Below are positions 1-9,558 of a stretch of DNA of 64,000 bases, in pieces (position 1 is the first letter of the stretch; each line of letters starts with the position of its first letter). The notes below the pieces were generated by a model. The model searched no databases and was not told the DNA's origin. It was given only the letters and a program-made list of their open reading frames with translations. Both the position numbers and the translations under genes were made by a program. This DNA comes from Gammaproteobacteria bacterium (GTDB taxonomy: Bacteria; Pseudomonadota; Gammaproteobacteria; JAJFKO01): assembly GCA_021773175.1 (NCBI GenBank), contig JAJFKO010000064.1, forward strand, positions 58,773 through 122,772, in the 5' to 3' direction.

Positions 1-252
1 CCGTTGATAGATGCACTTGGAGAATTGCCATTTTGTTTTGGCGCAGAATCATTAAGGAAAAGTGGTTTATTGGCTATGTTAATAGATTCAGCAACAGGCC
101 AAGTTAATATCGACGCGATGTTAAGCTTACAAAATGCCTTCAAACCAGAGCAAAAAGGCGGCCAAAGTAAAGATGACGGACAAGGCCTTGAGCTATCAGC
201 ACTTCTAGGCAGTATTCAACAAAAATCTTTACATAGAAAAAGAAAGCCGTGA
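1..252 (+). CDS. C-terminal end of an unrecognised protein (partial)
   Basis: The reading frame is open from the first base of the window to a TGA at 250-252, so this is the last ~83 residues of a gene that begins outside. The tail is rich in Gln, Lys and Ser and ends in a basic stretch (HRKRKP). I recognise no domain. Its convergent neighbour gorA ends 40 bases downstream. The short TTG-started form at base 4 is probably not the real start. Confidence 0.6.
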   Translation, partial: PLIDALGELPFCFGAESLRKSGLLAMLIDSATGQVNIDAMLSLQNAFKPEQKGGQSKDDGQGLELSALLGSIQQKSLHRKRKP

Positions 253-291
253 TGAAGCCCTGAATTAAAAACAATTTAATTCAATTTTATA

Positions 292-1644
292 TTATGTCAT
301 CGTTACCAATTCTTCCGCACTGGTCGGATGTATCGCAACAGTATTATCGAAATTAGCTTTAGTCGCACCCATTTTAATTGCAACAGCAAAGCCTTGTAAC
401 ATTTCATCGGCGCCATGACCGATGATGTGACAGCCAATGACTTTTTCTTCTTTACCAAGTGTTACAAGTTTCATAGCTGTTTTGGGAGCATGCTTGGTAA
501 AACCAACAGACATCGCTTTAAACGTTGATGTATAGATTTTAATATTTTCAGCACCATGCTTTTTGATGGCCTCAGGCTCGGTTAAACCCACGGTGCCAAT
601 CGGTGGATGACTGAAAACAACACTAGCAATATTGTCATAATCTAAATGCAAATCAGGCTGATTATTGAAAATACGATTTGCTAAGCGTCGGCCAGCTGCA
701 ATCGCCACCGGCGTTAATTCCTTTTGTCCGCTAATGTCCCCTAAAGCATAAATACCTTCAATTGCAGTATTTTGATAATCATCAACGGCAATATAACCAC
801 GTTCATTGGCTGCTAAGCCAGTTGCACTTAAATTTAATGGTTCAGTATTCGGCGCGCGACCAATCGCTAATAGAATTTTATCGAAGCCATCAATTGTGTT
901 GCCATTAGTGCAGGTTAAACTGTAATTATTGTCAGCTACTTTTTGTAATGATTGCGGTACATGCTCAGTACGAATATCGATGCCCATGTCATGCATGTGT
1001 TGCATTAACATGTCATATAACATCGGATCAAATTTACGTAATGCTTTATCTTTTCTTAAAAACCACGTGACTTTGCTGCCTAATGCTTTAAGCATGCCAG
1101 CTAATTCAACAGCAATATAGCCAGCACCAACCACGGCAACATGCTTGGGTTGTTGTGTTAATGCAAAGAAGCCATTGGAATCAATGCCATATTCAGCGCC
1201 AGGTAAATCCGGCATTTTGGGTTCACCGCCTGCGGCAATAATAATATGTTTAGCTGTATAAGTTTCGCCATTAACGTCTAAGGTTTTGTCGCTAATAAAG
1301 CGAGCTGTACCGCGAATCAATGTAACTTTATTCTGCTCAAGTTTATTTGCATAAATATCATTGAGGTTGCGGATATAATTTTCACGAGCATTCACTAAAT
1401 GTTGCCAGTCTAAGCCTTGATAATCGAGTTTAAAACCGTAATCTTCGGCGTTATGGATTGTTTCCGCAATATTTGCTGCAAACCACATTATTTTTTTGGG
1501 AACACAACCGACATTAACGCAAGTGCCGCCGAGTTTGCCATGTTCGATCACCGCGCATTTCGCGCCGAAGCTTGCTGCTCGATTCGCTGCAGCAACACCG
1601 CCGCTACCGCCACCAATACAAATTAAATCGAATGTTGTGGTCAT
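292..1644 (-). CDS. gorA: Glutathione-disulfide reductase
   Basis: NADPH-dependent flavoprotein that reduces glutathione disulfide in the cytoplasm; 450 residues, the usual family length. The N-terminal FAD-binding GGGSGG lies at residues 11-16 and the redox pair Cys42/Cys47 sits in [14 protein letters not shown] second Rossmann motif for NADPH ([13 protein letters not shown]) lies mid-protein. The C-terminal interface motif HPTSAEE at residues 439-445 carries the catalytic His-Glu pair contributed to the partner subunit. The CVNVGC spacing plus the C-terminal HPT motif favours glutathione reductase over dihydrolipoamide dehydrogenase or mercuric reductase. Monocistronic, with 136 bases to the divergent gene at 1781. 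Confidence 0.95.
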   Translation of the reverse strand: MTTTFDLICIGGGSGGVAAANRAASFGAKCAVIEHGKLGGTCVNVGCVPKKIMWFAANIAETIHNAEDYGFKLDYQGLDWQHLVNARENYIRNLNDIYANKLEQNKVTLIRGTARFISDKTLDVNGETYTAKHIIIAAGGEPKMPDLPGAEYGIDSNGFFALTQQPKHVAVVGAGYIAVELAGMLKALGSKVTWFLRKDKALRKFDPMLYDMLMQHMHDMGIDIRTEHVPQSLQKVADNNYSLTCTNGNTIDGFDKILLAIGRAPNTEPLNLSATGLAANERGYIAVDDYQNTAIEGIYALGDISGQKELTPVAIAAGRRLANRIFNNQPDLHLDYDNIASVVFSHPPIGTVGLTEPEAIKKHGAENIKIYTSTFKAMSVGFTKHAPKTAMKLVTLGKEEKVIGCHIIGHGADEMLQGFAVAIKMGATKANFDNTVAIHPTSAEELVTMT

Positions 1645-1780
1645 GCTTTTCTAAGTCCTGTTTTTTTAATTTTTCAAGAATCTGTTACAAAATGTTACAA
1701 AACCTTACAGTTCTGCAATATAAAGTGGTTTAAATATGCTTAACTTTAACTAAGTCTATCAATAAATTAGGATTTTAGTG

Positions 1781-2353
1781 ATGTTTCCCGTTGAATGCGA
1801 CATTTCTCATGAAAAAGATTCCGTTTTAATCGCAAAACCACGCAAGTTAAAACAATTACTTTCTATTCAAGCGATTGAAGAACGCTACCATCATAAACTG
1901 GCGGTTGCGACGTCAATATTTTCTCATGCTGTTGCCCGTCATCAAGATCAAGTGATTTGTTCGACATTACCGCAATTAAAACAGTTAGTTCAGCATTTAC
2001 AACGTGATAAAGAATTACAAACTGTTATTCATGCGGAAGAAAAGATTTTTCCAGAATCGCCAAATTGTGATTATGTGGTGGCAAGTATTGTTAATCATTT
2101 TAAAGGAAAATATCCAGGCAGACTTTTTGGCAAAGTGGTTGCGCGTGGCAATGTTGTTATGCTCTTAGCCAGTGGTCGACAAGCACAAGATCATTATCAT
2201 ACAGCGTTTATTGCCCCCATTATTGATGAAGATAACCAAGTTAGTTTACATGTTATCGATCCCTTTACGGCTAAAACAACCCCTCCCAATATTCGTAAGT
2301 GGTTAGCACGTATTAAATCAGATGATATTGCCTTTTTTTATCAAAGCCGTTAA
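1781..2353 (+). CDS. Small protein with protein-glutaminase-like Cys-His-Asp pattern
   Basis: A 190-residue protein of no named family that I can be sure of. I chose the ATG at 1781 over the adjacent GTG at 1778 because TTAGGA lies 8 bases upstream. Seen directly, numbering from the GTG (subtract one for the ATG start): Cys97 in the context NCDYV, His141 in YHTAF and Asp161 in HVIDPFT, with spacings of 44 and 20 residues. Known from protein-glutaminase/papain-like deamidases: a Cys, then His about 41 residues on in an HVA-like context, then Asp 20 further in IDPS. The order, contexts and spacing agree, so I infer a papain-like deamidase or protease fold. No signal peptide or membrane segment is visible. 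A secreted effector role is possible but unproven. Confidence 0.6.
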   Translation: MFPVECDISHEKDSVLIAKPRKLKQLLSIQAIEERYHHKLAVATSIFSHAVARHQDQVICSTLPQLKQLVQHLQRDKELQTVIHAEEKIFPESPNCDYVVASIVNHFKGKYPGRLFGKVVARGNVVMLLASGRQAQDHYHTAFIAPIIDEDNQVSLHVIDPFTAKTTPPNIRKWLARIKSDDIAFFYQSR

Positions 2354-2371
2354 ATTGCGTATCTTTACCAA

Positions 2372-2530
2372 CAGGACTTACGCTAAACCCCAAGGTCAAG
2401 GCAATCATGTTTTCAAAATAACCGATAGTGTAGACAATACGTGAGGTTTTTTGACAACATTAGCCTGTGCCATGCCTGTGCCCTTTGGGTATGGGTATAA
2501 CGAAGAGATTGGAGTTTAGCGTAAGTCCTG
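2372..2530. repeat. MITE-like palindromic element, copy A of the GGACTTACGC family
   Basis: A 159-base intergenic element with 17-base perfect terminal inverted repeats: CAGGACTTACGCTAAAC at 2372-2388 and its complement at 2514-2530. Related ends occur at 37620-37665, 39400-39524 and 40861-40894. The interior shares a GACAATACGTGAGGTTTT-like stretch with the reversed copy at 39400. It has no coding capacity of its own and abuts the ribosome binding site of the M3 peptidase gene. Confidence 0.8.
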
Positions 2531-2553
2531 ACCAATTTAAGAGGCTATCGCTA

Positions 2554-4590
2554 ATGTCAGAGCAAATATCATTAAGCTTACCGGATTTCTCCAGTATTAA
2601 AATCGATAAAATTGAGCAACAATTAACAGAAATGTTGGCATTGCATTTAAATAAAATCACGGAATTACTCAAACAACCTGAATTTACTTGGCAAAACCTA
2701 ATGTATAACTTAACGATTCTGGGTGATGAGCTGGGTAAGTTTTGGGGTCCGATCAATCATTTACAATCTGTGTGTAGCAGTGATGAATTACGCAAAGTCT
2801 ATCAGGCTTGCATCCCAAAGCTTAGTGATTTCTCAACGAAGCTTGGCCATAATATTGTATTATTTAATGCGATTGAAACCTTATCTAAAGGTAATGCGTT
2901 TGCTGAATATGAATTGGCACAGAAAAAAATTATTGCTGATGAATTATTAGACTTTAAATTATCTGGCGTCAATTTAGATGCTGAAAAGAAACAACAATTT
3001 AAAAAAATAGAACAAAGTTTATCGGAAATTTGTAATCGCTTTGCCGAGAATGTTATGGATACAACGGATGCTTGGCAGCTACATATTACAGATGAAAAAC
3101 GATTATTAGGTATGCCGCAACATGCTATTGATGCGGCGTTACACAGAGCGGAACAAAAAGATTTATCAGGATGGTTGTTATCACTAGACTTCCCTTGTTA
3201 TTTTGCCGTAATTACTTATGCGCATGATCGCGAATTACGCCAAGAGCTTTATACAGCATTCTCAACCCGAGCATCGGATCAAGGCCCGCATGACAAACGC
3301 TATGATAATGATAAGATTATGCAAGAAATTTTATTGCAGCGACATGCGTTAGCAAAATTAGTGGGTTACAATAATTACGCGGAATATTCACTTGCGAAGA
3401 AAATGGCAAATACGACTGCAGAAGTAATGGCATTTCTAAATGATTTAGCTGATAAAACACATGCATTTGCTGTGCGAGATTGGCAAACACTAACAGACTT
3501 TGCCAAACAACAAGGCGCTGCAGAATTAGCTGCTTGGGATGTTGCTTATTACAGTGAAAAATTGCGCCATGAAAAATATGATATATCACAAGAAACATTA
3601 CGGCCTTATTTTCCAGAAGATAAAGTATTTCAAGGTATGTTTGCTTTAGTTGGTAAACTATATGGCCTGAATTTTGTAGAAGTTGATGCAGAGAATGTAT
3701 GGCATGATGATGTGCGTTGCTTCAAGATCGTTGGTGAAAATGGTCAGGTCGATGGTTTCTTGTATTCAGACCTTTACGCGCGAGAAAAGAAACGTGGCGG
3801 TGCTTGGATGGATGAGTATGCAACACGTTTTAAATTAGCAGATGGTTCGGTACAAGTCCCCGTTGCTTTTTTAACGTGTAATTTTTCTGCTCCGACTGGA
3901 GATAAACCTTCTCTATTAACACATGAAGATGTCATCACCTTATTTCATGAATTTGGTCACTGTCTACATCACTTATTATCACAGGTTGATTATTTAGAAG
4001 TGAGTGGTATAAATGGTGTTGCTTGGGACGCAGTAGAATTGCCAAGCCAATTTATGGAATTCTTTTGTTGGGAAAAACCAGTGTTAGATATGATTTCAGG
4101 TCATCATGAAACCGGCGAAACAATCCCTAATGAACTTTATGAAAAAATGTTAGCCGCAAAAAATTTCCAATCTGGCATGCAAGCGGTACGCCAATTAGAA
4201 TTTGCGATTTTTGATTTTCGAATGCATGCAGAGTTTCAACCTGGGAAAGAAAAAGAAATTCAGGTTTTACTAAATGAAGTTCGTGCTCAAGTTGGTGTTG
4301 TGCCCACACCTATCTTTAATCGTTTTCAAAATGGGTTTAGTCATATTTTTGCTGGTGGCTATGCCGCAGGCTATTACAGCTATAGATGGGCAGAAGTTTT
4401 AGCCGCAGATGCTTATGATCTGTTTGCCGAAAATGGTGTCATTAGTGAAGAAATTGGCCATCAGTTTTTAACGAAAATTCTTGAGAAAGGTGGCAGCCAA
4501 GAAGCGATGGACTTATTTGTGGCTTTCCGTGGTCGTAAACCTGATGTTGCGGCGTTACTGCGCTATAGCGGCTTGGTTTTTAATCATTAA
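2554..4590 (+). CDS. prlC: Oligopeptidase A, M3 family zinc metallopeptidase
   Basis: Cytoplasmic zinc endopeptidase that degrades short peptides, including cleaved signal peptides; 678 residues, typical of OpdA/PrlC. The zinc motif HEFGH lies at residues 465-469 (3946-3960), followed by the family's downstream glutamate region (GVAWDAVELPSQFMEF). The C-terminal part with FAGGYAAGYYSYRW is a hallmark of the M3 family. The frame is open further upstream, but the ATG at 2554 has AAGAGG 9 bases before it and starts where family members do. The upstream extension would be encoded by the palindromic repeat at 2372-2530, so it is rejected. Confidence 0.95.
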   Translation: MSEQISLSLPDFSSIKIDKIEQQLTEMLALHLNKITELLKQPEFTWQNLMYNLTILGDELGKFWGPINHLQSVCSSDELRKVYQACIPKLSDFSTKLGHNIVLFNAIETLSKGNAFAEYELAQKKIIADELLDFKLSGVNLDAEKKQQFKKIEQSLSEICNRFAENVMDTTDAWQLHITDEKRLLGMPQHAIDAALHRAEQKDLSGWLLSLDFPCYFAVITYAHDRELRQELYTAFSTRASDQGPHDKRYDNDKIMQEILLQRHALAKLVGYNNYAEYSLAKKMANTTAEVMAFLNDLADKTHAFAVRDWQTLTDFAKQQGAAELAAWDVAYYSEKLRHEKYDISQETLRPYFPEDKVFQGMFALVGKLYGLNFVEVDAENVWHDDVRCFKIVGENGQVDGFLYSDLYAREKKRGGAWMDEYATRFKLADGSVQVPVAFLTCNFSAPTGDKPSLLTHEDVITLFHEFGHCLHHLLSQVDYLEVSGINGVAWDAVELPSQFMEFFCWEKPVLDMISGHHETGETIPNELYEKMLAAKNFQSGMQAVRQLEFAIFDFRMHAEFQPGKEKEIQVLLNEVRAQVGVVPTPIFNRFQNGFSHIFAGGYAAGYYSYRWAEVLAADAYDLFAENGVISEEIGHQFLTKILEKGGSQEAMDLFVAFRGRKPDVAALLRYSGLVFNH

Positions 4591-4678
4591 TATATTGACT
4601 TAATTTAGCAGCTGATTTACGGTAGTGTCCCTTAAATATTGATTATTTTTATTGAACTTACATATAAGGTTATAGATT

Positions 4679-5512
4679 ATGAAGATGAAGCAGGTTTTAA
4701 TATTTTTTGCTATATTTTTCAGTGGATTAGTGCTGATGAATGTTAGTTTCGCTGAAACCCAATCAGCAACGTTTACACCAGAGCAAGCTCAACAAATTAA
4801 AACAATCGTTCATGATTATTTATTGAAGAATCCACAAATTTTAGTGGAAGTTTCCAAAAAATTACAACAACAACAAGCTGCAAAGCAAGAAGTGAAAGCG
4901 CGTAAAGCCATTACTGATAATGCCGCAGCATTGTTTGGTGATCAAAATACTCCAACAGTTGGTAATACCGATGGCAATGTTACATTGGTAGAATTTTTCG
5001 ATTATCAATGTATCCATTGTAAAATGGTATCACCAGTTATTGATAAACTAATTAAAGCGAATCCAAACTTACGCGTTGTTTATAAATCGTTACCTATTTT
5101 TGGTAAGGTTTCACAAATGGCAGCGGTTGCAGCAATGGCTTCAATCAAGCAAGGTAAATATAATGAATTTCATGAAGCATTAATGGCTGCTGATAAACGC
5201 TTATCGGCAAAAGTCATTATGGCGATTGCTAAAAAAGCAGGTTTGAATACTGATGAGCTTAAGAAAGATATGCAATCAAGCGTCATTAAAAGCGAATTAA
5301 AGCAAAACTTTAGTTTAGCAAATGCGCTTGGTATTATCGGCACACCAGCATTTATTATTGCTAAGTACAATACTAAAACAAACGCTTTAGAAAAAAATGC
5401 AAATGGTAAGAGTGTTTTCTTTGTACCGGGTGCTGCAGAACAAGTTTACTTACAGCATCGCATTAGTGAAGCGACAGGTAAAGCTGCAAGTAAAGCGAGC
5501 GACAATAGCTAA
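4679..5512 (+). CDS. Com1/DsbA2-like periplasmic thiol oxidoreductase
   Basis: Thioredoxin-fold protein of the DsbA family, 277 residues, exported by an N-terminal signal peptide (hydrophobic residues ~7-20, cleavage probably after VSFA). Residues ~35-75 form a Gln-rich helical segment, typical of Com1/DsbA2 proteins that dimerise. The active site CIHC is at Cys111-Cys114, and the cis-proline loop GTP has Pro at residue 223. In Coxiella the homologue Com1 is a surface immunogen, and in Legionella DsbA2 acts as oxidase and isomerase. It should form or shuffle disulfides in envelope proteins. It is alone, and ends at the terminator at 5555. Confidence 0.85.
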   Translation: MKMKQVLIFFAIFFSGLVLMNVSFAETQSATFTPEQAQQIKTIVHDYLLKNPQILVEVSKKLQQQQAAKQEVKARKAITDNAAALFGDQNTPTVGNTDGNVTLVEFFDYQCIHCKMVSPVIDKLIKANPNLRVVYKSLPIFGKVSQMAAVAAMASIKQGKYNEFHEALMAADKRLSAKVIMAIAKKAGLNTDELKKDMQSSVIKSELKQNFSLANALGIIGTPAFIIAKYNTKTNALEKNANGKSVFFVPGAAEQVYLQHRISEATGKAASKASDNS

Positions 5513-5554
5513 GCTTTTTAATACCTGTTCTTATATATAGTATAAACTTCAATA

Positions 5555-5589
5555 AAATCCTCCTCACGCTTTAACGTGTGGAGGATTTT
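5555..5589 (+). terminator. Rho-independent terminator after the DsbA-like gene
   Basis: A GC-rich hairpin with arms AAATCCTCCTCACGC and CGTGTGGAGGATTT around a TTTAA loop, followed by TTGTTT. It ends the thiol oxidoreductase transcript and lies just before glyQ. Its 3' arm contains GGAGG, but 18 or more bases before the glyQ start codons. Confidence 0.75.
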
Positions 5590-5622
5590 GTTTAAACGAT
5601 AATGTTATTAAACGATAAAATT

Positions 5623-6534
5623 ATGTCGCAAACGAAAGCATCACTAACATTCCAAGAGATTATTCAAACCTTGCAACAATACTGGGCGCAGCAAGGCTGT
5701 GCATTGTTACAACCCTATGATATTGAAATGGGAGCAGGAACATTTCACCCAGCAACATTTTTACGTGCTGTGGGTCCTGAACCTTGGCATGCAGCTTATG
5801 TGCAAACGTCGCGTCGACCAACTGATGGACGCTATGGTGAAAACCCTAATCGGGTACAAATGTTTTATCAACTTCAAGTTATATTGAAACCGTCGCCACT
5901 GAATATTCAAGAGCTTTATTTAAATTCTTTAAAAGCGATTGGTATCGATCCATTAGTGCATGATATCCGTTTTGTTGAAGATAACTGGGAGTCACCAACA
6001 CTGGGTGCTTGGGGGTTAGGCTGGGAAGTTTGGCAAAATGGCATGGAGATTTCACAGTTTACTTACTTCCAACAAGTTGGTGGCTTAGAGTGTAAACCTG
6101 TGACGGGTGAATTGACTTATGGCTTAGAACGTATTTGTATGGATCTTCAAGAGGTCGATAGTATCTATGATATTATTTGGACCAAGACGCCTCACGGTAC
6201 TTTAACTTACGGGGATATTTTTCATCAGAATGAAATCGAAATGTCTGTTTATAATTTTGAGCAAGCTGATACTACATTACTATTCCAACACTTTGATGAA
6301 TATGAACGTGAGAGTCAGCGCTTAATTGAGGCTGATTTAGTATTACCTGCTTATGAAATGGTATTAAAAGCTTCTCATACTTTTAATTTATTAGATTCAC
6401 GTCATGCCATATCTGTTTCTGAACGGCAGCGTTTTATTTTACGCATACGTAATTTATCGCGTGCTGTTGCAAAAGCCTATTATAACGCGCGTGAACAATT
6501 AGGTTTTCCAATTTTGGCAACGAATAACGTGTAA
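5623..6534 (+). CDS. glyQ: Glycine--tRNA ligase alpha subunit
   Basis: Alpha chain of the heterotetrameric bacterial GlyRS, which charges tRNA-Gly. From the ATG at 5623 the product is 303 residues, the usual length, starting just before the conserved [18 protein letters not shown]. Motifs [26 protein letters not shown] and QYFQQ-like [10 protein letters not shown] are family hallmarks. An in-frame ATG at 5602 would add seven residues; neither start has a clear Shine-Dalgarno, so the choice rests on length. First gene of glyQ-glyS-gmhB, with 16 bases to glyS. Confidence 0.93.
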   Translation: MSQTKASLTFQEIIQTLQQYWAQQGCALLQPYDIEMGAGTFHPATFLRAVGPEPWHAAYVQTSRRPTDGRYGENPNRVQMFYQLQVILKPSPLNIQELYLNSLKAIGIDPLVHDIRFVEDNWESPTLGAWGLGWEVWQNGMEISQFTYFQQVGGLECKPVTGELTYGLERICMDLQEVDSIYDIIWTKTPHGTLTYGDIFHQNEIEMSVYNFEQADTTLLFQHFDEYERESQRLIEADLVLPAYEMVLKASHTFNLLDSRHAISVSERQRFILRIRNLSRAVAKAYYNAREQLGFPILATNNV

Positions 6535-6550
6535 CGGCTAGAGAATAACT

Positions 6551-8644
6551 ATGACCAAGACAACCCAAGCTATAACATATCAAGATGCTTTATTCGAACT
6601 AGGTTGCGAAGAGTTACCGCCAAAACTTGTTAATAAATTATTGGCGAGTCTGGTTGCGAGTGTTTCTGATGGTTTAGCAGAGCAAGAATTAAGTTTTGAA
6701 TCGATAACGCCTTATGCCTCTCCGCGTCGCATAGCATTACTAATTACACAATTACAAAGTTGCCAACCTGAGCGTCTTGTTGAGCGCAAAGGTCCAGCAT
6801 TGCAAGCAGCATTTACAGAAGATGGTAAGGCCACAAAAGCTGCCGAAGGCTTTGCTCGTTCGTGCGGTACGACGGTTGATAAATTACAGAAACTAGAAAC
6901 AGACAAAGGTTGTTGGTTAACGTTTAAAGCCCAACAAGCGGGTCAAACGATTCAGCAATTATTGCCTGTTATTCTTGAAAAAGCATTAAAGCGTTTACCG
7001 ATTGCCAAACCTATGCGTTGGGGTGATCAAGCTGTACAGTTTGCTAGACCAGTACATTGGATGATTTTGCTTTATGGTAAGAGTGTTATTGAGTGGGAGT
7101 TCTTTGCAGTTAAGGCGGGTAATGAGACCTATGGCCATCGTTTTCATGCGCCACAAGCAATAACGATTGAACAACCTAAAGATTATGTGGAGCTTTTGCA
7201 GAAACAAGGTTTTGTTACTGCTGATCCACATGTTCGTCAAACAACAATTTGTCAACAAGTAACCGCGTTAGCAAAAGGTATTTCTGCTACAGCAGTAATT
7301 GAAGATGCTTTACTAGAAGAAGTGAATTACTTAGTCGAGTGGCCACAAGCATATTTATGTAAATTTGATGATGATTTTTTAAAAATACCTGCGGAGGCAT
7401 TGATAGCTGCAATGCAGGATCATCAAAAAGCTTTTGCTTTGCGAGATAAGCAAGACAAATTGTTACCTGCTTTTATTGCAATAAGTAATATACAGAGTAA
7501 AAATGAAGAACAAGTTCGTCATGGTAATGAAAAAGTGATGCGCGCACGTTTAGCTGATGCGGCATTCTTTTATCATGCCGATGCCAAACAAGCATTGCAT
7601 GAGCGAGCCGAAGCTTTAAAAAATGTGGTTTTTCAAGCGAATCTAGGAACGTTATATGATAAATCACAACGCATAAAATATATTGCTTCTCAGATTGCAG
7701 AGCATCTTGTTATTGATGCTAAAAATATTAAGCGTGCTGCAGAACTTTGTAAAACAGATTTACTTACCGATATGGTTGGTGAATTTCCTGAGTTACAAGG
7801 CATAATGGGATACTACTATGCCTTGCAAGATAAAGAACATAAGGATGTTGCGGTTGCTCTGCAAGAGCAGTATCAACCACGATTTGCTGATGATATTGTG
7901 CCAACAACATTAACGGGAGCAATTTTAGCGATTGCTGATCGAGTAGATAATCTTGTCTCAATCTTCGGTATTAATAAAGCGCCTACAGGTGAAAAAGATC
8001 CTTTTGGTTTGCGTCGTGCAGCGATTGGCTTATTACGTATTTTGTTAGAGTGTGAGATTGATATTAATTTTGTAAGCTTGATTGACTTTGCAATTGCTAG
8101 TCATCAACAAGCATTAGCGAATAACAATGTTAAAGTCGAGGTCGAGCAATTTATCTTTGATCGTTTGCGTTATTACTATCAACGCCAAGAAATGGATGTT
8201 GGCATTATTAATGCTGTACTCGCATGCAAACCAACCAATGTTATGGATTTTCATAAACGCATGCTTGCAGTTCAGCATTTTCGTCAACTTGCTGAAGCCG
8301 AAAGTCTGGCTATTGCTAATAAACGTGTTAAAAATATTCTACAAAAAGAAAAAAGTGCAGCTTTAAATGGTGAAATTGATGTCAACTTATTGCAGGAACA
8401 AGCAGAGCGACAATTAGTTGAATTATTAAATACAAAAGAGAAAATCGTTATGCCGCTTTATCAGCAGCGTAACTATGTTGAGATGCTATCTGAATTAGCA
8501 AGTCTACGAAAACCTATAGATGATTTTTTTGATCAAGTGATGGTGATGGCAGAAGATCCTGCATTAAAGCAAAATCGATTACGGCTATTGGTCAAATTAC
8601 AGCATTTATTTTCTCATGTAGCAGATATTTCGGTATTACAATGA
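6551..8644 (+). CDS. glyS: Glycine--tRNA ligase beta subunit
   Basis: Beta chain of GlyRS, 697 residues, carrying tRNA recognition and the HD-like and anticodon-binding C-terminal regions. The start LFELGCEELPPKLV is the conserved GlyS N-terminus, and later motifs include TPYASPRRIA, KPMRWG and DPFGLRRAAIGLLRIL. It follows glyQ as usual and overlaps gmhB by four bases (ATGA), suggesting translational coupling. Confidence 0.95.
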   Translation: MTKTTQAITYQDALFELGCEELPPKLVNKLLASLVASVSDGLAEQELSFESITPYASPRRIALLITQLQSCQPERLVERKGPALQAAFTEDGKATKAAEGFARSCGTTVDKLQKLETDKGCWLTFKAQQAGQTIQQLLPVILEKALKRLPIAKPMRWGDQAVQFARPVHWMILLYGKSVIEWEFFAVKAGNETYGHRFHAPQAITIEQPKDYVELLQKQGFVTADPHVRQTTICQQVTALAKGISATAVIEDALLEEVNYLVEWPQAYLCKFDDDFLKIPAEALIAAMQDHQKAFALRDKQDKLLPAFIAISNIQSKNEEQVRHGNEKVMRARLADAAFFYHADAKQALHERAEALKNVVFQANLGTLYDKSQRIKYIASQIAEHLVIDAKNIKRAAELCKTDLLTDMVGEFPELQGIMGYYYALQDKEHKDVAVALQEQYQPRFADDIVPTTLTGAILAIADRVDNLVSIFGINKAPTGEKDPFGLRRAAIGLLRILLECEIDINFVSLIDFAIASHQQALANNNVKVEVEQFIFDRLRYYYQRQEMDVGIINAVLACKPTNVMDFHKRMLAVQHFRQLAEAESLAIANKRVKNILQKEKSAALNGEIDVNLLQEQAERQLVELLNTKEKIVMPLYQQRNYVEMLSELASLRKPIDDFFDQVMVMAEDPALKQNRLRLLVKLQHLFSHVADISVLQ

Positions 8645-9168
8645 AGCTTATTATTCTAGATCGTGATGGTGTTATAAATTATGAGTCGGATGTTTATATA
8701 AAGTCACCCGATGAATGGCAGCCTTTGCCAGGTAGCTTGCAAGCTATGGCGCAATTAACTGCAGCGGATTATCGAATTGCGATAGCAACCAATCAAGCAG
8801 GGATTGCACATGGCTTATATGACACGAAAACATTGGATGCAATTCACAACAAAATGCAGCGTTTAGCACGAGCAGAGGGCGCTGTAATCGACTACATAAC
8901 CTATTGTCCGCATCGTAATGAAGATAACTGTCAATGCCGTAAACCGAAGCCGGGAATGTTGTTAGAAATCGCACAATTTTTTGACGTAGAATTGCAAACT
9001 GTATATTTCATTGGTGATTCATTTCGGGATATGCAAGCCGCTAAAGCTGCTGGTTGTCAGGGAATGTTGGTTAAAACAGGTTATGGTGAGAAAACACTTG
9101 CTGATAATCCACAGCTTGAAGTGCCAGTGTTCATAAATCTTGCCGAAGCTGTACAGACTTTGCTATAA
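8641..9168 (+). CDS. gmhB: D-glycero-D-manno-heptose 1,7-bisphosphate 7-phosphatase
   Basis: HAD-family phosphatase of 175 residues that removes the 7-phosphate from heptose bisphosphate on the way to ADP-heptose for the lipopolysaccharide core. The HAD motif I DRDGVIN has nucleophile Asp7 and Asp9. The zinc-binding loop CPHRNEDNCQCRKPKPG is diagnostic of GmhB rather than histidinol phosphatase domains. Motif III/IV GDSFRDMQAAKAAG follows. Its start overlaps the glyS stop, an arrangement common in gammaproteobacteria. Confidence 0.93.
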   Translation: MKLIILDRDGVINYESDVYIKSPDEWQPLPGSLQAMAQLTAADYRIAIATNQAGIAHGLYDTKTLDAIHNKMQRLARAEGAVIDYITYCPHRNEDNCQCRKPKPGMLLEIAQFFDVELQTVYFIGDSFRDMQAAKAAGCQGMLVKTGYGEKTLADNPQLEVPVFINLAEAVQTLL

Positions 9169-9214
9169 TGCCGCCTGTCTTATCTAATAATTAATCAAAC
9201 AGAAATGGACGAGT

Positions 9215-9358
9215 ATGCGCAAACTATTTAAATACACCGGATGTTGTTTATTACTTTTAAGTGTTTTATCTGTTTCAGGTTGTGCTTATACTTTAGGTTA
9301 TACACTAGGTTCAGCCGTTTCTTTTGCTACGCACCCTTCAGCGTTAGCTTCACTTTAA
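9215..9358 (+). CDS. Tiny predicted lipoprotein (47 residues)
   Basis: A short gene beginning ATGCGCAAACTA. It has a basic start (MRKLFKY), a hydrophobic core (CCLLLLSVLSV) and a lipobox VSGC with Cys23 as the lipidated residue. The mature part is only ~25 residues (YTLGYTLGSAVSFATHPSAL). It lies 46 bases after gmhB on the same strand, and the terminator at 9505 could end both. I cannot assign a family; size and shape resemble entericidin-like or other small outer-membrane lipoproteins. The RBS is weak (GGACGA). Confidence 0.6.
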   Translation: MRKLFKYTGCCLLLLSVLSVSGCAYTLGYTLGSAVSFATHPSALASL

Positions 9359-9504
9359 TTTATCTTCTCGGTTATTTTGAAAACATAACTGCTAAGCTTC
9401 GATTTTGGCATTTATCGCCTGATCTTCTTAAGCTAACTCAATTCTACACGTTGTTAATACCAGCTTTATCGTTGCTGTGTAGTTATTCTGATTTTTTTTA
9501 GGCA

Positions 9505-9537
9505 TAAAAAAAGGCCTGCACGAGGCAGGCCTTTTTT
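9505..9537. terminator. Bidirectional rho-independent terminator
   Basis: A perfect hairpin with A-run, GGCCTGC, ACGA loop, GCAGGCC and T-run reads as a strong terminator on both strands. It lies between the plus-strand gmhB/lipoprotein unit and the minus-strand outer-membrane protein gene. Confidence 0.9.
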
Positions 9538-9558
9538 CGCATCTTATTGCTATTTCGA

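Noticed and set aside
5579..5601. GGAGG in the terminator arm as the glyQ ribosome binding site sequestered by a hairpin switch
   Set aside because: It is 18 or more bases from either start codon, too far for a normal Shine-Dalgarno; the hairpin is better explained as a terminator.
9359..9501. Frame running through the gap after the small lipoprotein
   Set aside because: It overlaps the lipoprotein in another frame, has no RBS and a composition typical of AT-rich non-coding DNA.
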